A stretch of 64,000 bases of DNA from Candidatus Aminicenantes bacterium (GTDB taxonomy: Bacteria > Acidobacteriota > Aminicenantia > Aminicenantales > UBA4085). Position 1 is the first letter of the stretch; each line of letters opens with the position of its first letter. Both the position numbers and the translations under genes were made by a program. The stretch is taken from the NCBI GenBank assembly GCA_026393855.1, contig JAPKZJ010000087.1, forward strand, positions 17,028-81,027, in the 5' to 3' direction. Positions 51,254-60,745 of this stretch are shown here, piece by piece. The notes under the pieces are model-generated. The model was given only the letters and a program-made list of their open reading frames with translations, ran no database searches and had not been told where the DNA came from.

Positions 51254-51367
51254 TTATCCTTGCCTCTGTTTGTGCCTAGGGTTGGTGCAGATCACGACAA
51301 TAATGCCTTTGCGCCGGATGATCTTGCAGTTCCGGCAGATCTTCTTGACCGATGCGCGTACTTTCAT
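51254..51367 (-). CDS. rpmJ: 50S ribosomal protein bL36 (37 aa)
   Basis: A 37-codon frame reading [16 protein letters not shown] then [20 protein letters not shown], which is bL36. The Cys at 11 and 14, Cys27 and His32 form the zinc site of the C+ type. It lies in the standard position between infA and rpsM. The ATG is at 51367 and the TAA at 51254-51256. Confidence 0.97.
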   Translation of the reverse strand: MKVRASVKKICRNCKIIRRKGIIVVICTNPRHKQRQG

Positions 51368-51377
51368 GGGCCCGTCC

Positions 51378-51596
51378 TTATTTGAATCGGTACGTGATCC
51401 GTCCCTTGGTCAGGTCGTAGGGCGAAATCTCGACCAGGACCTTGTCCCCCGGGAGGATCCGAATGAAGTGTTTTCTCATCTTGCCCGAAATATGGGCCAG
51501 GATGCGGTGCTTGTTGGCCAGCTCCACCCGGAACATGGCGTTCGGCAGGGTTTCCAGCACCGTGCCCTCGGCCTCGAAGACGTCTTCTTTAGGCAT
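51378..51596 (-). CDS. infA: Translation initiation factor IF-1
   Basis: 72 aa, exact family length. A single OB fold: [59 protein letters not shown]. It occupies the A site during initiation. Overlaps the end of map by 8 bp. Confidence 0.98.
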   Translation of the reverse strand: MPKEDVFEAEGTVLETLPNAMFRVELANKHRILAHISGKMRKHFIRILPGDKVLVEISPYDLTKGRITYRFK

Positions 51597-52380
51597 GCGC
51601 CTGCTCCTTGCCCGGCCGGGCCGGGGCCGGGGCGTCGGCCCGGCTCAGGATCACCGGCCCCTCTTCGGTCAGGGCCACCGTCTCCTCGTAGTGCGCAGCC
51701 AGGCTGCGGTCCTTGGTCACCGCAGTCCAGCCGTCGTCCTGGATCTCTATGTCCCAGTCGCCGGCGGCGATCATCGGCTCGATGGCCAGGACCAACCCGC
51801 GCCGCAGCCGCGGTCCGCGGCCGGGCACCCCGAAGTTGGGCACCTGGGGCTCCTCGTGCAGGGCGTGGCCGATGCCGTGCCCGACGAAAGAGCGGATGAC
51901 CGAAAAGCCCTCGGCCTCGACATGCCGCTGCACGGCGTGGGAGATATCCGAGACCCGGCCGCCCTCAACCATCGCCTCCAGGCCCTTGCGGAAGGAGCCT
52001 TCGGCGGCCGCGATCAGCCGCTCGGCCAGGGGCGAGATGCGGCCGACCGGGTAGCTGCGGGCGGCGTCGCCGTAGAATCCGTCGTACAGGACGCCGAAGT
52101 CCAGGCTGACCAGGTCACCTTCCCGAAGAACCCGATCCGAGGGGATGCCGTGGATGATCTCCTCGTTGATCGAGATGCAAACCGAAGCCGGGTAGCCGCG
52201 ATAGCCCTTGAAGGCCGGCTTGGCCCCCAGCTCGCGGGCCCGCCGCTCGGCTCGGGCATCGAGATCGGCGGTCCGGACGCCGGGGACGACGAAGCCCCGC
52301 AGCTCGTCCAGGATCATGGCCACGATCCGGCTGGCCGCCGTCATGGCCGCGATCTCCGCCTCGGTCTTGTAGACGATCAT
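51589..52380 (-). CDS. map: Methionine aminopeptidase type I
   Basis: 263 aa. It removes the initiator Met. Metal ligands are visible in [20 protein letters not shown] (two Asp), [14 protein letters not shown] (His and Glu neighbourhood), VLAIEPMI and the late [12 protein letters not shown] (Glu). Substrate-binding His is in EEIIHGIP. The C-terminal [13 protein letters not shown] tail is an extra. ATGA overlap with adk. Confidence 0.97.
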   Translation of the reverse strand: MIVYKTEAEIAAMTAASRIVAMILDELRGFVVPGVRTADLDARAERRARELGAKPAFKGYRGYPASVCISINEEIIHGIPSDRVLREGDLVSLDFGVLYDGFYGDAARSYPVGRISPLAERLIAAAEGSFRKGLEAMVEGGRVSDISHAVQRHVEAEGFSVIRSFVGHGIGHALHEEPQVPNFGVPGRGPRLRRGLVLAIEPMIAAGDWDIEIQDDGWTAVTKDRSLAAHYEETVALTEEGPVILSRADAPAPARPGKEQAHA

Positions 52381-53045
52381 CGGGCCGCCCCTCCCCTGTC
52401 CGGCCTCAGCACCGCGTCCAGGACGGCCGCGACCCGGGGAAAGACCTCGGCCGCCGTGCCTTCGCCGTCGACCGGCCGGAAATCCGACCGCTCCCGGTAG
52501 AAGGCCTTAAGGGGCGCCGTGGCCGACTCGTAAACCTGAATCCGCTCCCGGACGACCTCAACCGCGTCGTCGGCCCGCGCCTGGAGGCCGGAACCGCACG
52601 AATCGCAGAGGTCCGCCCGCATCGGGGGCTTGCGGGTCAGGTGGTAGATTGCGCCGCAGGACGGGCAGACTCGCCGCCCGCACAGCCGCTCGATCAGGGA
52701 GCTCAAGCCGACCTCGAAGGAGATGACCAGCTCCGGCCGCTCGCCGTCGAGCCGGGCCAGCGACTCGGCCTGGGCGATCGTCCGGGGGTAGCCGTCCAGA
52801 ATATAGCCGGCCCGGCAATCTGGCCGGGCGATCCGCTCGCGGACGATGGCCGTGACGATCTCGTCCGGGACGAGTCCACCGTGGGCCATGATCCCCTCGG
52901 CTTGCCGGCCCAGCGGCGTCCCCTCGCGGACGGCCCGCCGCAGCAGGTCGCCGGTGGAGATGCGGGGAAACCCGTAGGCGCGTTCGATCATCTCGCCCAG
53001 GGTACCCTTGCCGCTGCCCGGCGCGCCGAGGAGGATGATCCTCAT
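52377..53045 (-). CDS. adk: Adenylate kinase with zinc-type LID
   Basis: 222 aa from ATG 53045, which overlaps the secY stop. It interconverts ATP + AMP and 2 ADP. P-loop LGAPGSGKGTLGE, then RISTGDLLRRAVREGTPLG, GYILDGYPRTIAQAE, and a LID with two C-x2-C pairs (CPSCG and CDSCG), so it belongs to the zinc-binding long form. A longer frame read upstream is secY out of frame and was rejected. Confidence 0.96.
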   Translation of the reverse strand: MRIILLGAPGSGKGTLGEMIERAYGFPRISTGDLLRRAVREGTPLGRQAEGIMAHGGLVPDEIVTAIVRERIARPDCRAGYILDGYPRTIAQAESLARLDGERPELVISFEVGLSSLIERLCGRRVCPSCGAIYHLTRKPPMRADLCDSCGSGLQARADDAVEVVRERIQVYESATAPLKAFYRERSDFRPVDGEGTAAEVFPRVAAVLDAVLRPDRGGAAR

Positions 53046-54427
53046 CCGCGCCTCCCTTTGATCCGGCCCTTGCGCATGAAGCCGTCGTAGTGGCGCATGA
53101 CCAGCTGGGCTTCGACCTGCTGCAGGGTGTCCATGGCCACCCCGACCACGATCAGGATCGAGGTGCCGCCGAAGTAGAAGTCGACCTGCAGTCCTTGGGT
53201 GACCCAGGCCGGCAGGACCCGGTCCAGGAAGCCGCCGATAAACGGCAGGTACTGGACTTTGAATCCGGTCATCAGGAACTCGGGCAAGATGGCCAGCGCG
53301 GCCAGGTAGACCGCGCCGACCAGGGTGATGCGGGACAGGATGTCGTCGATGGCATCCGAGGTGTTCTTGCCCGGCCGGATGCCAGGGATAAACCCGCCGT
53401 ACTTGCGCAGGTTCTCGGCCACGTCGGTCGGGTTGAAGATGATCGAGACATAGAAGTAGGTGAAGAAAATGATGGCGGTTACGTAGGCCAGGTTGTACAG
53501 CGGCATGCCCAGCTGGAACTGGCGGGCGATGGTCTGCAGGGCCGGGACCTTGATCATCTGGGCGATGGTGGCGGGGATGGTGATGATCGAAGCGGCGAAG
53601 ATGATCGGGATGACGCCGCCGGTGTTGACCCGCAGCGGCAGGTGGGTGCTCTGGCCGCCGTAGACCCGGCGACCGACCACCCGCTTGGCGTAGGAGACGG
53701 GGATACGCCGCTGGCCCCGCTCGACATAGATGATGAAGGCGATGACGACGACCATCATCGCGCCCAGGACCAGGATCTTGATCGGGTTCCAGGAGCCGTT
53801 CTGCAGACCCTGGACCATGCCGTTCAGCCCGGCCGGGAAGCGGGCCACGATGCCGGCGAAGATCAGCAGCGAGATGCCGTTGCCGATGCCGCGCTCGGAG
53901 ATCTGCTCGCCCAGCCACATGACGAAGACCGTGCCCGTGGTCAGGGTCAAGACGGTCAGCAATTGGAAGGGCAGGCCCGGGTTGGGCACGATGGCCGCCC
54001 CGCCGGGGCTCTTCAGCCCCTGCAGGAACAGGGCGATGCCCCAGGCCTGGATGATGCAGATGCCGAGGGTGCCGTAGCGGGTGTACTGGGTGATCTTCTT
54101 CCGTCCCAGCTCGCCCTCCTTGGACAGCCGCTCCAGGTAGGGCCAAACCACGGTCAGGAGCTGCAGGATGATCGACGAGCTGATGTAGGGCATGATGCCC
54201 AGGGCGAAGATGGTCATCTTCGACATGTAGCGGCCCGAGAACATGTCGATGAACCCGAGGATGGTCCCCTTCTGCGACTGCCAGAACTCGGCCAGGGCGG
54301 ACGAGGAGATGCCGGGGTTCGGAATCTGGCCGCCGGCGCGGTAGATGGCCAGCAGCACCAGAGTGAAGATGACGCGCTTGCGCAGCTCCGGGATGGAGAA
54401 GATATTGCGGACGCTGTCCAAAACCAT
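53042..54427 (-). CDS. secY: Preprotein translocase channel subunit SecY
   Basis: 461 aa with about ten transmembrane helices. Features: N-terminal FTLVLLAIYRAGGQIPNPGI, the plug-region FSGRYMSKMTIFALGIMPYISSSIILQLL, ERGIGNGISLLIFAGI, and the cytoplasmic loop QRRIPVSYAKRVVG. It forms the Sec channel with SecE and SecG, exporting the many signal-peptide proteins here. The 3' end overlaps adk by 4 bp, and rplO lies 2 bp upstream. Confidence 0.98.
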   Translation of the reverse strand: MVLDSVRNIFSIPELRKRVIFTLVLLAIYRAGGQIPNPGISSSALAEFWQSQKGTILGFIDMFSGRYMSKMTIFALGIMPYISSSIILQLLTVVWPYLERLSKEGELGRKKITQYTRYGTLGICIIQAWGIALFLQGLKSPGGAAIVPNPGLPFQLLTVLTLTTGTVFVMWLGEQISERGIGNGISLLIFAGIVARFPAGLNGMVQGLQNGSWNPIKILVLGAMMVVVIAFIIYVERGQRRIPVSYAKRVVGRRVYGGQSTHLPLRVNTGGVIPIIFAASIITIPATIAQMIKVPALQTIARQFQLGMPLYNLAYVTAIIFFTYFYVSIIFNPTDVAENLRKYGGFIPGIRPGKNTSDAIDDILSRITLVGAVYLAALAILPEFLMTGFKVQYLPFIGGFLDRVLPAWVTQGLQVDFYFGGTSILIVVGVAMDTLQQVEAQLVMRHYDGFMRKGRIKGRRG

Positions 54428-54429
54428 GT

Positions 54430-54873
54430 TCAGACCTCGAGGACCACGGCTTGGCCGCCGGCTTTCTCGATCTTGGCCTTGGCCGAGGCGGAAAACTTGT
54501 GGGCCCGCACGGTCAGGGCCCGCCCGAATTCACCGCGGCCGAGGACCTTGACCCGCTCGGAGGCCGACCCGATCAGGCGGGCGGCGGCCATCTCGGCCGG
54601 GCCGATCTCGGTTCCGGTCAGGGCCGCCAGGCGGTCCAGGTTGATCTCGGCGTAAACGATCCGGAAGATGTTGGTGAAACCCCGCTTGGGAATGCGGCGG
54701 TGGAGCGGCATCTGGCCGCCTTCGAAGCCGCGCTTGCGGGAGTACCCGGCGGTGGCCTTCTGGCCCTTGCTGCCTTTGCCCGAAGTTTTGCCGAGCCCGG
54801 AGCCGGGGCCGCGGCCGACCCGTTTCCTATTCTTGCTGGAGCCTTTGGCGGGTTTGAGCGTGCTGAGGTTCAT
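54430..54873 (-). CDS. rplO: 50S ribosomal protein uL15
   Basis: 147 aa from ATG 54873. Typical MNLSTLKPAKGSSKNRKRVGRG, then GKTSGKGSKGQKATAGYSRKRGFEGGQMPLHRRIPKRGF and a globular C-terminus binding 23S rRNA. A longer frame upstream is rpmD/rpsE sequence out of frame. ATGA overlap with rpmD. Confidence 0.97.
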   Translation of the reverse strand: MNLSTLKPAKGSSKNRKRVGRGPGSGLGKTSGKGSKGQKATAGYSRKRGFEGGQMPLHRRIPKRGFTNIFRIVYAEINLDRLAALTGTEIGPAEMAAARLIGSASERVKVLGRGEFGRALTVRAHKFSASAKAKIEKAGGQAVVLEV

Positions 54874-55064
54874 TTCTTGACCATCTCCACTTCGACCAAG
54901 TGCGGGATCTTCCGGACCATGCCCCGGATTCCGGGATTGTCGGGCCGGACGACCACGGCGTTGGGCTTGCGCAGACCGAGGCCCCAAGCCACCTTGCGCT
55001 GAGTTTGGGGGTAGCCGACCAGGCTGCGCACCAGTTTGATCTTGAGTTCGTTGGCCGGGCTCAT
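54870..55064 (-). CDS. rpmD: 50S ribosomal protein uL30
   Basis: 64 aa: LKIKLVRSLVGYPQTQRKVAWGLGLRK, then VVVRPDNPGIRGMVRKIPHLVEVE, the classic bacterial L30 signature. Overlaps both neighbours by 4 bp, so rpsE, rpmD and rplO are translationally coupled. Confidence 0.97.
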   Translation of the reverse strand: MSPANELKIKLVRSLVGYPQTQRKVAWGLGLRKPNAVVVRPDNPGIRGMVRKIPHLVEVEMVKK

Positions 55065-55606
55065 TGCCAGACCGTCCCTTTGGCCTTGCCGCGGTTCTTC
55101 CCGACGACATCCGGGTTCTGGATCCGCTTCAGGGCGTCCATGGTGGCATGGGCCACGCTGATCGGGTTGGAGCTTCGCAGCGACTTGGTCAGGATGTCCT
55201 TGATCCCAGCCAGCTCCATGATGACCCGGACGGCGCCGCCGGCGATGACTCCGGTCCCCTTGGAGGCGGGCCGCAGGACGACGGCGCCGGCGTCGGCCTC
55301 GCCCCGCACCAAGTGGGGAATGGTCGTCTCGGCCAGGGTCACCCGGACCAGATGCTTCTTGGCGTTCTCGACGGCCTTGGCGATGGCCGAGGGCACCTCG
55401 CGGGCCTTGCCCTTGCCGATGCCGATGACGCCGCGGTAGTTGCCGACCGCGACCAGGGCCGAGAAGCTCAGGTTCTTGCCGCCCTTGACGACCTTGGTCA
55501 CCCGGCGGATGTGGATGACCTGGTCCTTGAGCTCGCCGATCTCCTCGATCGGCTCCGGGACGGCGGCGGGCTCTTCGACCTTGTCCTTGACGTCTTGCTC
55601 TTGCAC
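55061..55606 (-). CDS. rpsE: 30S ribosomal protein uS5
   Basis: 181 aa. After an acidic N-terminal extension (DVKDKVEEPAAVPEPIEEIGEL) comes the double-stranded RNA-binding part: VIHIRRVTKVVKGGKNLSFSALVAVGNYRGVIGIGKGKAREVP, then the C-terminal GTGVIAGGAVRVIMELAGIKDILTKSLRSSNPI. It helps decoding fidelity. GGAGC site before the ATG at 55606. Confidence 0.97.
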   Translation of the reverse strand: MQEQDVKDKVEEPAAVPEPIEEIGELKDQVIHIRRVTKVVKGGKNLSFSALVAVGNYRGVIGIGKGKAREVPSAIAKAVENAKKHLVRVTLAETTIPHLVRGEADAGAVVLRPASKGTGVIAGGAVRVIMELAGIKDILTKSLRSSNPISVAHATMDALKRIQNPDVVGKNRGKAKGTVWQ

Positions 55607-55624
55607 GATGGTTGCTCCTTGGGC

Positions 55625-55999
55625 CTAGAACGTCAGCCCGCCCTTGCGCAGGGCCTCGGCCAGGGCCTTGATGCGGCCGTGGTAGGGGTAAATTCCCCGG
55701 TCGAAGACGATCTTTTCGATGTTCTTCTCCCGCAGCCGCCGAGCCATCAGCTCGCCCAGCTTCTCGCAGCCGGCCAGGTTTTTGGTGTTCTTGACGGCGG
55801 CCTGGAATTCCTTCTCCAGGGTCGAGGCCGCGACCAGAATCGTCCCCGTTTCGTCGTTGACGGCCTGGGTGTAGACGTACCGGTTGCTCTTGAAGACGTG
55901 CAACCGGGGCCGTTCGGCCGTCCCGCGCACGGTCTTGCGGATGCGGGCCCGGATCCGGCTCTTGGCTTCGCTCTTGAGGATCGACTTGTCTTTAAGCAC
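55625..55999 (-). CDS. rplR: 50S ribosomal protein uL18
   Basis: 124 aa. It binds 5S rRNA. RIRKTVRGTAERPRLHVFKSNRYVYTQAVND, LAARR-like LGELMARRLREK and VFDRGIYPYHGRIKALAEALRKGGL are standard. Overlaps the end of rplF by 8 bp. Confidence 0.97.
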   Translation of the reverse strand: MLKDKSILKSEAKSRIRARIRKTVRGTAERPRLHVFKSNRYVYTQAVNDETGTILVAASTLEKEFQAAVKNTKNLAGCEKLGELMARRLREKNIEKIVFDRGIYPYHGRIKALAEALRKGGLTF

Positions 56000-56537
56000 C
56001 GGTTACCCCCGCTTTCCGTTCTTTCTTGATCAGCTTTTCGCCGACGTAGCGGACGCCTTTCTGCTTGTACGGGTCGGGCTTGCGGAACGACTTGATGTCG
56101 ATCGCAACCTGGCCCACCCGCTGCTTATCGATGCCCCGAATCGTCAGGAGGGTCGGCTTTTCCACCACCACTTCGACGTCGGGGGGCACGATGTAGATCA
56201 TCGGCCGGGAGTAGCCCAAAGCCAGCTCGAGCTTGCCCTTGTCCAGCTTGGCCTTGTAGCCGACGCCGACGATCTCCAGTTGCTTCTGGAAGCCCTGGGA
56301 GACGCCCAGGATGGCGTTGGCAGCCAGGGCCCGGCACAGCCCGTGCAGGGATTTCTGGGGCTTGGAGTCGTCCCGCCGCTCCAACGTCAGCAGGCCGGCG
56401 TCGGCCTTGGCCGTGATGCCGTCGTGGAGCGGAGTGCGGAGCTTGCCCTTCTTGCCTTCGAACTCGATCCCGTCGGGGTGGAGGACCACCTTGACCCCGG
56501 CCGGGAGGGGAATCGGTTTTTTGCCTATACGCGACAT
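55992..56537 (-). CDS. rplF: 50S ribosomal protein uL6
   Basis: 181 aa from ATG 56537: MSRIGKKPIPLPAGVKVVL, GKKGKLRTPLHDGI, FQKQLEIVGVGYKAKL and the C-terminal RKPDPYKQKGVRYVGEKLIKKE. It contacts the sarcin-ricin loop region. The longer upstream frame is rpsH/rpsN sequence out of frame. Confidence 0.97.
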   Translation of the reverse strand: MSRIGKKPIPLPAGVKVVLHPDGIEFEGKKGKLRTPLHDGITAKADAGLLTLERRDDSKPQKSLHGLCRALAANAILGVSQGFQKQLEIVGVGYKAKLDKGKLELALGYSRPMIYIVPPDVEVVVEKPTLLTIRGIDKQRVGQVAIDIKSFRKPDPYKQKGVRYVGEKLIKKERKAGVTGA

Positions 56538-56560
56538 GGCGGAATCCTTTCCTTCGGCCC

Positions 56561-56956
56561 TCACCAGATGGTGCAGAGGACCTCGCCGCCCAGCCCCAGC
56601 TCCTCGCAGCGCTTGCCGGTGACGACGCCCTGCGACGTGGAGATGACGGCCAGGCCCAGCCCGTCCAGGACCTTGGGGACGGCGTCCCGGGTGCAGAACA
56701 CCCGGCAGCCGGGCTTGCTGATCCGGCGCGACCCGGTGATGACGGCCGGACCGGCCTCGGAGTACTTGAGGGTCACGGTCAGGACGTTCTGCGGCGCGGT
56801 TTCCAGGACCTTGAAGTTCTTGATATAGCCTTCCTCTTTCAGGATCTTGGCGATCTCGACCTTGAGCAGGGAGGAGGGCATCTGAACCTCCCGCCGCTTG
56901 ATGCGGGAGGCGTTTCGGAGGCGGGTCAAAAAGTCCGAGATGGGATCGACACTCAT
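56561..56956 (-). CDS. rpsH: 30S ribosomal protein uS8
   Basis: 131 aa: DPISDFLTRLRNASRIKRREVQMPSS, then LKVEIAKILKEEGYIKNFKV, and the C-terminal VISTSQGVVTGKRCEELGLGGEVLCTIW. It organises the 16S central domain and in E. coli represses the spc operon. Gap of 23 bp to rplF. Confidence 0.97.
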   Translation of the reverse strand: MSVDPISDFLTRLRNASRIKRREVQMPSSLLKVEIAKILKEEGYIKNFKVLETAPQNVLTVTLKYSEAGPAVITGSRRISKPGCRVFCTRDAVPKVLDGLGLAVISTSQGVVTGKRCEELGLGGEVLCTIW

Positions 56957-56965
56957 GGGGTCTCC

Positions 56966-57157
56966 TTACCAGGACGCCTTGACGATGCCGGGGATCTCGC
57001 CCTTGTGGGCCAGCTCGCGGAAGCAGAGCCGGCACATGTCGAACTTCCGGTAATAGCCGCGAGAGCGGCCGCAGATGCGGCAGCGCTTGTGGGTGCGGAC
57101 GGCGTACTTGGGCTTGCGCAGATACTTGGCGAAGGCCGATGTAGTGGACACGGTCAC
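56966..57157 (-). CDS. rpsN: 30S ribosomal protein uS14, zinc type (S14Z)
   Basis: 63 aa, near the 61-aa length of the zinc-binding short form. The two C-x2-C pairs are CRICG and CRLC, with [33 protein letters not shown] at the C-terminus. It lies in the 30S head. 10 bp after rplE. Confidence 0.97.
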   Translation of the reverse strand: MTVSTTSAFAKYLRKPKYAVRTHKRCRICGRSRGYYRKFDMCRLCFRELAHKGEIPGIVKASW

Positions 57158-57167
57158 CTCTCTTTCG

Positions 57168-57710
57168 TCACGACTCGCGGAAGGGCATGCCCAGCTTCTT
57201 GAGCAGGGCGAAGGCCTCGGCGTTCGTCCGCGCCGTGGTGACGATCGTAATATTCATGCCTCGGGTCTTATCGACCTTGGTATAGTCGATCTCGGGGAAG
57301 ACCAGCTGGTCGCGCAGCCCCATGGTGTAATTGCCGCGGCCGTCGAAGGCCTTGGGCGACACGCCGCGGAAGTCGCGGACGCGGGGCAGGACGACGTTGA
57401 CCAGGCGGTCCATAAACTCGTACATCCTCTTTTGCCGGAGGGTCACGAAGCAGGCGATGGCGATCCCCTTGCGGAGCTTGAAGGAGGAGATCGACTTCTT
57501 GGCCCGAGACACGACCGGGGCCTGGCCGGCGATCTGGGTCAGCTCGGCCTTGGCCGCGTCCAGCAGCTTGGCGTTCTGGATGGCCTCGCCGACGCCGACG
57601 TTGATGACGATCTTCTCCAGGCGCGGCACGGCCATCGGATTGGTGATCCCAAATTCCTTCTCCAGCTCGGGCAGGATCTCTTTTTTGTAGCGGTCCAACA
57701 GGCGGCTCAT
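57168..57710 (-). CDS. rplE: 50S ribosomal protein uL5
   Basis: 180 aa. It binds 5S rRNA and contacts P-site tRNA. Segments: [24 protein letters not shown]-like [54 protein letters not shown] and [20 protein letters not shown]. Gap of 10 bp to rplX. Confidence 0.97.
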   Translation of the reverse strand: MSRLLDRYKKEILPELEKEFGITNPMAVPRLEKIVINVGVGEAIQNAKLLDAAKAELTQIAGQAPVVSRAKKSISSFKLRKGIAIACFVTLRQKRMYEFMDRLVNVVLPRVRDFRGVSPKAFDGRGNYTMGLRDQLVFPEIDYTKVDKTRGMNITIVTTARTNAEAFALLKKLGMPFRES

Positions 57711-57720
57711 CGGAAACTCC

Positions 57721-58053
57721 TCACTTGGCCTTGTCCAGGGCGCCGTCGCACTTGGGGCAGGTCCGGGACCGGCTGCCGTCCTCGAGCCGCTTGGTCCGCG
57801 GCCGGACGCCCGCGGCGCACTCGCCGCAGTAGAGCATCAGCCGGGACAGCGGGATAAGCGCTTCGCGCTCCATGATCCCGCCCTGGCGGTTCTTGGACCG
57901 GTCGGGCCGGATGAACTCCTTGACGAAATTCAGCCGCTCGACCAGGGCCTTGCCCTTGGCGGGGTTGACCTGGAGGACCTTGCCGGTCTTGCCTTTGTCT
58001 TTGCCCTGGCGGACGATCACGATGTCGTTCTTGCGGATGCCGGCGGCCATCAC
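57721..58053 (-). CDS. rplX: 50S ribosomal protein uL24 with four-cysteine zinc motif
   Basis: 110 aa. KOW-motif protein ([24 protein letters not shown]) that starts 50S assembly. The C-terminal part carries [11 protein letters not shown] and [12 protein letters not shown], two C-x2-C pairs that likely bind zinc, as in some other bacterial lineages. ATGA overlap with rplN; a second Met follows at once. Confidence 0.96.
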   Translation of the reverse strand: MMAAGIRKNDIVIVRQGKDKGKTGKVLQVNPAKGKALVERLNFVKEFIRPDRSKNRQGGIMEREALIPLSRLMLYCGECAAGVRPRTKRLEDGSRSRTCPKCDGALDKAK

Positions 58054-58418
58054 AGCACCTCCGGCGCCAGGGAGACGATCTTGGTGAACTTCTTCTCCCG
58101 CAGCTCGCGGCCGACCGGCCCGAAGACGCGGGTCCCGACCGGCTCGTTGGCCTTGTCGATGATGACGGCAGCGTTGTCGTCGAAGCGGATGTAGGAGCCG
58201 TCCCGGCGACGAATCTCCTTGCGGGCCCGGACCACGACGGCCCGGACAACCTTGCCCTTGGCCACCTTGCTGTCGGGCTCGGCTTCGCGGACGGTGGCCG
58301 AGATGACGTCGCCGATCGAGCAGATCAGCCCCACCCCGCCGCCCAGCGGCGTGATGCAGCGGATCTTGCGGGCCCCGGAGTTGTCCGCGACCTTGAGCAG
58401 GGTATACTGCTGGATCAT
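58050..58418 (-). CDS. rplN: 50S ribosomal protein uL14
   Basis: 122 aa, exact family length: [74 protein letters not shown] and [24 protein letters not shown]. It forms an intersubunit bridge. Overlaps rpsQ by 4 bp. Confidence 0.97.
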   Translation of the reverse strand: MIQQYTLLKVADNSGARKIRCITPLGGGVGLICSIGDVISATVREAEPDSKVAKGKVVRAVVVRARKEIRRRDGSYIRFDDNAAVIIDKANEPVGTRVFGPVGRELREKKFTKIVSLAPEVL

Positions 58419-58789
58419 GGCTTGCTCTCCTCAGCCGGGGTCTCGTCGGCTTTGGTCTCGGCGGCCGGCGTCTCGGCCGCAGGCGTCCCGACGAGGGTCG
58501 TCTCGACGATCTCGCTGGCCGTGGCCGTGGCGTCCGCCCCCAGGATCCCGACCACCCGCCAGCGCTTCAGCTTGCTGATGGGCCGGGTCTCGATGATGCG
58601 GACCTTGTCGCCGACCTTGCAGGCTTCCAGCTCGTCATGGGCCAGGAAGTTCCTGCGCTGGCGGACGATCTTCTTGTACAGCGGGTGGCGGACTTGCCGC
58701 TCCACCCGGACCGTGACGGTCTTGGCCATCTTCTTGGCCACGACCATCCCGACCTTGGTCGTCTTGCGCGAGGGCGCCGTGTTTGTCAT
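58415..58789 (-). CDS. rpsQ: 30S ribosomal protein uS17 with C-terminal extension
   Basis: 124 aa against the usual ~85. The core is normal: [54 protein letters not shown]. About 35 extra residues follow, with an Ala/Glu/Thr/Pro repeat ([20 protein letters not shown]). This acidic tail is unusual for a protein that binds 16S rRNA. Overlaps rpmC and rplN by 4 bp each. Confidence 0.96.
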   Translation of the reverse strand: MTNTAPSRKTTKVGMVVAKKMAKTVTVRVERQVRHPLYKKIVRQRRNFLAHDELEACKVGDKVRIIETRPISKLKRWRVVGILGADATATASEIVETTLVGTPAAETPAAETKADETPAEESKP

Positions 58790-58995
58790 GGGGTTGCCGT
58801 CCTTCCCTTCGCCTTGTCCTCCTGCAGGATCGTCTCGATGCGGGCGATGTCCTTGCGCAGGGAGCTCATCTTGGCGAAGTTCTCCAGCTGGCCGAGCTCG
58901 TTCTGGAAACGGAGCTTGAACAACTGGTCCTTGAGCTCGGCCTTCTTGCGCTCGAGCTCATCCGTGGCCAATTCGCGGAGTTCGTCGGCTTTCAT
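58786..58995 (-). CDS. rpmC: 50S ribosomal protein uL29
   Basis: 69 aa from ATG 58995: [38 protein letters not shown], then [18 protein letters not shown] helical hairpin near the tunnel exit that helps dock trigger factor and SRP. Longer upstream frame is rplP out of frame. ATGA overlap with rplP. Confidence 0.97.
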   Translation of the reverse strand: MKADELRELATDELERKKAELKDQLFKLRFQNELGQLENFAKMSSLRKDIARIETILQEDKAKGRTATP

Positions 58996-59414
58996 CGCAA
59001 TTCTCGATTCTCGCGGGAGATGAACCGGGTCAGAACGGGCAGCTTCTGGGCGGCCAGGCGCATGGCCTCGCGGGCCACTTCCTCGGTCACGCCTTCCAAC
59101 TCGAACAGGACGCGGCCCGGCTTGACGACGTCGACCCAAAACTCGGGGTCGCCCTTGCCCTTGCCCATCCGGACCTCGACGGGCTTCTTGGTCACGGACT
59201 TCCAGGGGAAGGCCCGCAGCCACAGCTTGCCGCGCCGCTTCATGAACCGGCTGATGGTGATGCGGCCGGCCTCGAGCTGGCGGGCCGTGACCCAGCCGCA
59301 CTCCAGGGCCTGCAGGCCGTACTCGCCGAACGACAGCGTCGCGGCGCGTTGGGCTTTGCCCCGCATGCGGCCCCGGGAGGTCTTGCGGTACTTGACTTTC
59401 TTCGGCATCAACAT
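58992..59414 (-). CDS. rplP: 50S ribosomal protein uL16
   Basis: 140 aa: [88 protein letters not shown]. It is needed for A-site tRNA accommodation. ATG 59414 may be the second Met at 59408. Gap of 2 bp to rpsC. Confidence 0.97.
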   Translation of the reverse strand: MLMPKKVKYRKTSRGRMRGKAQRAATLSFGEYGLQALECGWVTARQLEAGRITISRFMKRRGKLWLRAFPWKSVTKKPVEVRMGKGKGDPEFWVDVVKPGRVLFELEGVTEEVAREAMRLAAQKLPVLTRFISRENRELR

Positions 59415-59416
59415 GG

Positions 59417-60085
59417 TCAGATCTCCTCAACCTCCGCGACCTGCGAGGTCATCTTGGCCTTCTCCACATCGCCTTTGTAGATCCAGACCTTGATGCCGAT
59501 CTGGCCGTAGGTGGTGAAGGCTTCGGTGAACCCGTAGTCGATGTCGGCCCTGAGCGTCTGCAGCGGCAGCTGGCCGCGCAGATACCACTCGGTGCGGGCG
59601 ATCTCAACTCCGCCCAACCGGCCGGAGCACATGATCTTGATGCCCTTGGCGCCTTGGCGGAGGGCCGACTCGACGGCCTTGCGCATGGCCCGCCGGTAGG
59701 CGATCCGTTTCTCCAGCTGGACGGCGATGCCTTCGGCCACCAGCAGCGAGTTGAGCTCGGCCTTATCGATTTCGCGGATATCGACGTAGACTTCCTTCTT
59801 GCAGATCTTTTCCAGAAAAATCTTCAGCCCCTCGATCTCCTTGCCGCCGCGGCCGATGATGATGCCCGGCCGGGCGGTGTGGACGAGGACCCGGACCTTG
59901 GGTCCGACCCGCTCCACGGCCACCTCGGCAATGCCGGCGTGAAAGTATTTTTCCTTCACGTCCTTCTTCATCTTAAGGTCTTCGTGGATCAAGCGGGCGT
60001 ATTCCGGGCCATGGGCGAACCAGCGGGAACTCCACTGTTTGTTGAATCCCAGCCGGAAACCGTGCGGATGTGTTTTCTGTCCCAT
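59417..60085 (-). CDS. rpsC: 30S ribosomal protein uS3
   Basis: 222 aa. [23 protein letters not shown], the KH domain [27 protein letters not shown], then [41 protein letters not shown]. It forms part of the mRNA entry and helicase centre. Gap of 3 bp to rplV. Confidence 0.98.
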   Translation of the reverse strand: MGQKTHPHGFRLGFNKQWSSRWFAHGPEYARLIHEDLKMKKDVKEKYFHAGIAEVAVERVGPKVRVLVHTARPGIIIGRGGKEIEGLKIFLEKICKKEVYVDIREIDKAELNSLLVAEGIAVQLEKRIAYRRAMRKAVESALRQGAKGIKIMCSGRLGGVEIARTEWYLRGQLPLQTLRADIDYGFTEAFTTYGQIGIKVWIYKGDVEKAKMTSQVAEVEEI

Positions 60086-60088
60086 GGC

Positions 60089-60451
60089 TTACTTCCCTTT
60101 CCGTTCTTGGAGATAGACGTGGACGTGACTGGTTCGCTTGAGGACCCGGTAGGCCCGGCCCATGGGCGCCGGGCGGATCCGCTTCCAAGACGGGCCTTGG
60201 TCGATGTGGATATCGGCCACGACCAGGGTGTCGACGTCCAGTCCGGGGGATTTCTGTTGGGCGTTGGCGATGGCCGACCGCAGGGTCTTCTCGACGACCA
60301 GGGCGGGCTTCTTCTTGGCCGTGAATCGGAGGATGGTCAGGGCCTCGCCGACGAGCCGTTCCCGGATCTGGTCGGCGACCAGCCGGGTCTTCTGGGCCGA
60401 GACCCGGACGTGCCGGGTCACGGCGTGCGACAGGTAGACCGGGGCGTCCAT
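60089..60451 (-). CDS. rplV: 50S ribosomal protein uL22
   Basis: 120 aa. YLSHAVTRHVRVSAQKTRLVADQIRERLVGEALTIL, then KTLRSAIANAQQKSPGLDVDTLVVADIHIDQGPSWKRIRPAPMGRAYRVLKRTSHVHV. Its beta-hairpin lines the exit tunnel. A 1-bp gap separates it from rpsS. Confidence 0.97.
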   Translation of the reverse strand: MDAPVYLSHAVTRHVRVSAQKTRLVADQIRERLVGEALTILRFTAKKKPALVVEKTLRSAIANAQQKSPGLDVDTLVVADIHIDQGPSWKRIRPAPMGRAYRVLKRTSHVHVYLQERKGK

Positions 60452-60452
60452 G

Positions 60453-60743
60453 TCACTTCCCCACTTTCACGGCTTTGGCCGCCTTCGAGGTGTGGCCCCT
60501 GAAGGTCCGGGTCGGGGAGAACTCGCCCAGCCGGTGGCCGACCATGTTCTCGGTGACGAAGACCGGGATGAACTTGCGGCCGTTGTGGACAGCGATGGTC
60601 AAGCCGACCATCTCGGGGATGACGACCGAGCGGCGCGACCAGGTCTTGATGACGGTGCGCTTCGCCGTCTCGCCGGTCATGGCCGAAACCTTGGCCGCGA
60701 GATGCGCATCGATGAAGGGTCCTTTTTTCAGCGAACGGCCCAT
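60453..60743 (-). CDS. rpsS: 30S ribosomal protein uS19
   Basis: 96 aa from ATG 60743: [72 protein letters not shown]. It lies in the head with uS13. Longer frame upstream is rplB out of frame. Confidence 0.97.
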   Translation of the reverse strand: MGRSLKKGPFIDAHLAAKVSAMTGETAKRTVIKTWSRRSVVIPEMVGLTIAVHNGRKFIPVFVTENMVGHRLGEFSPTRTFRGHTSKAAKAVKVGK

Positions 60744-60745
60744 GA

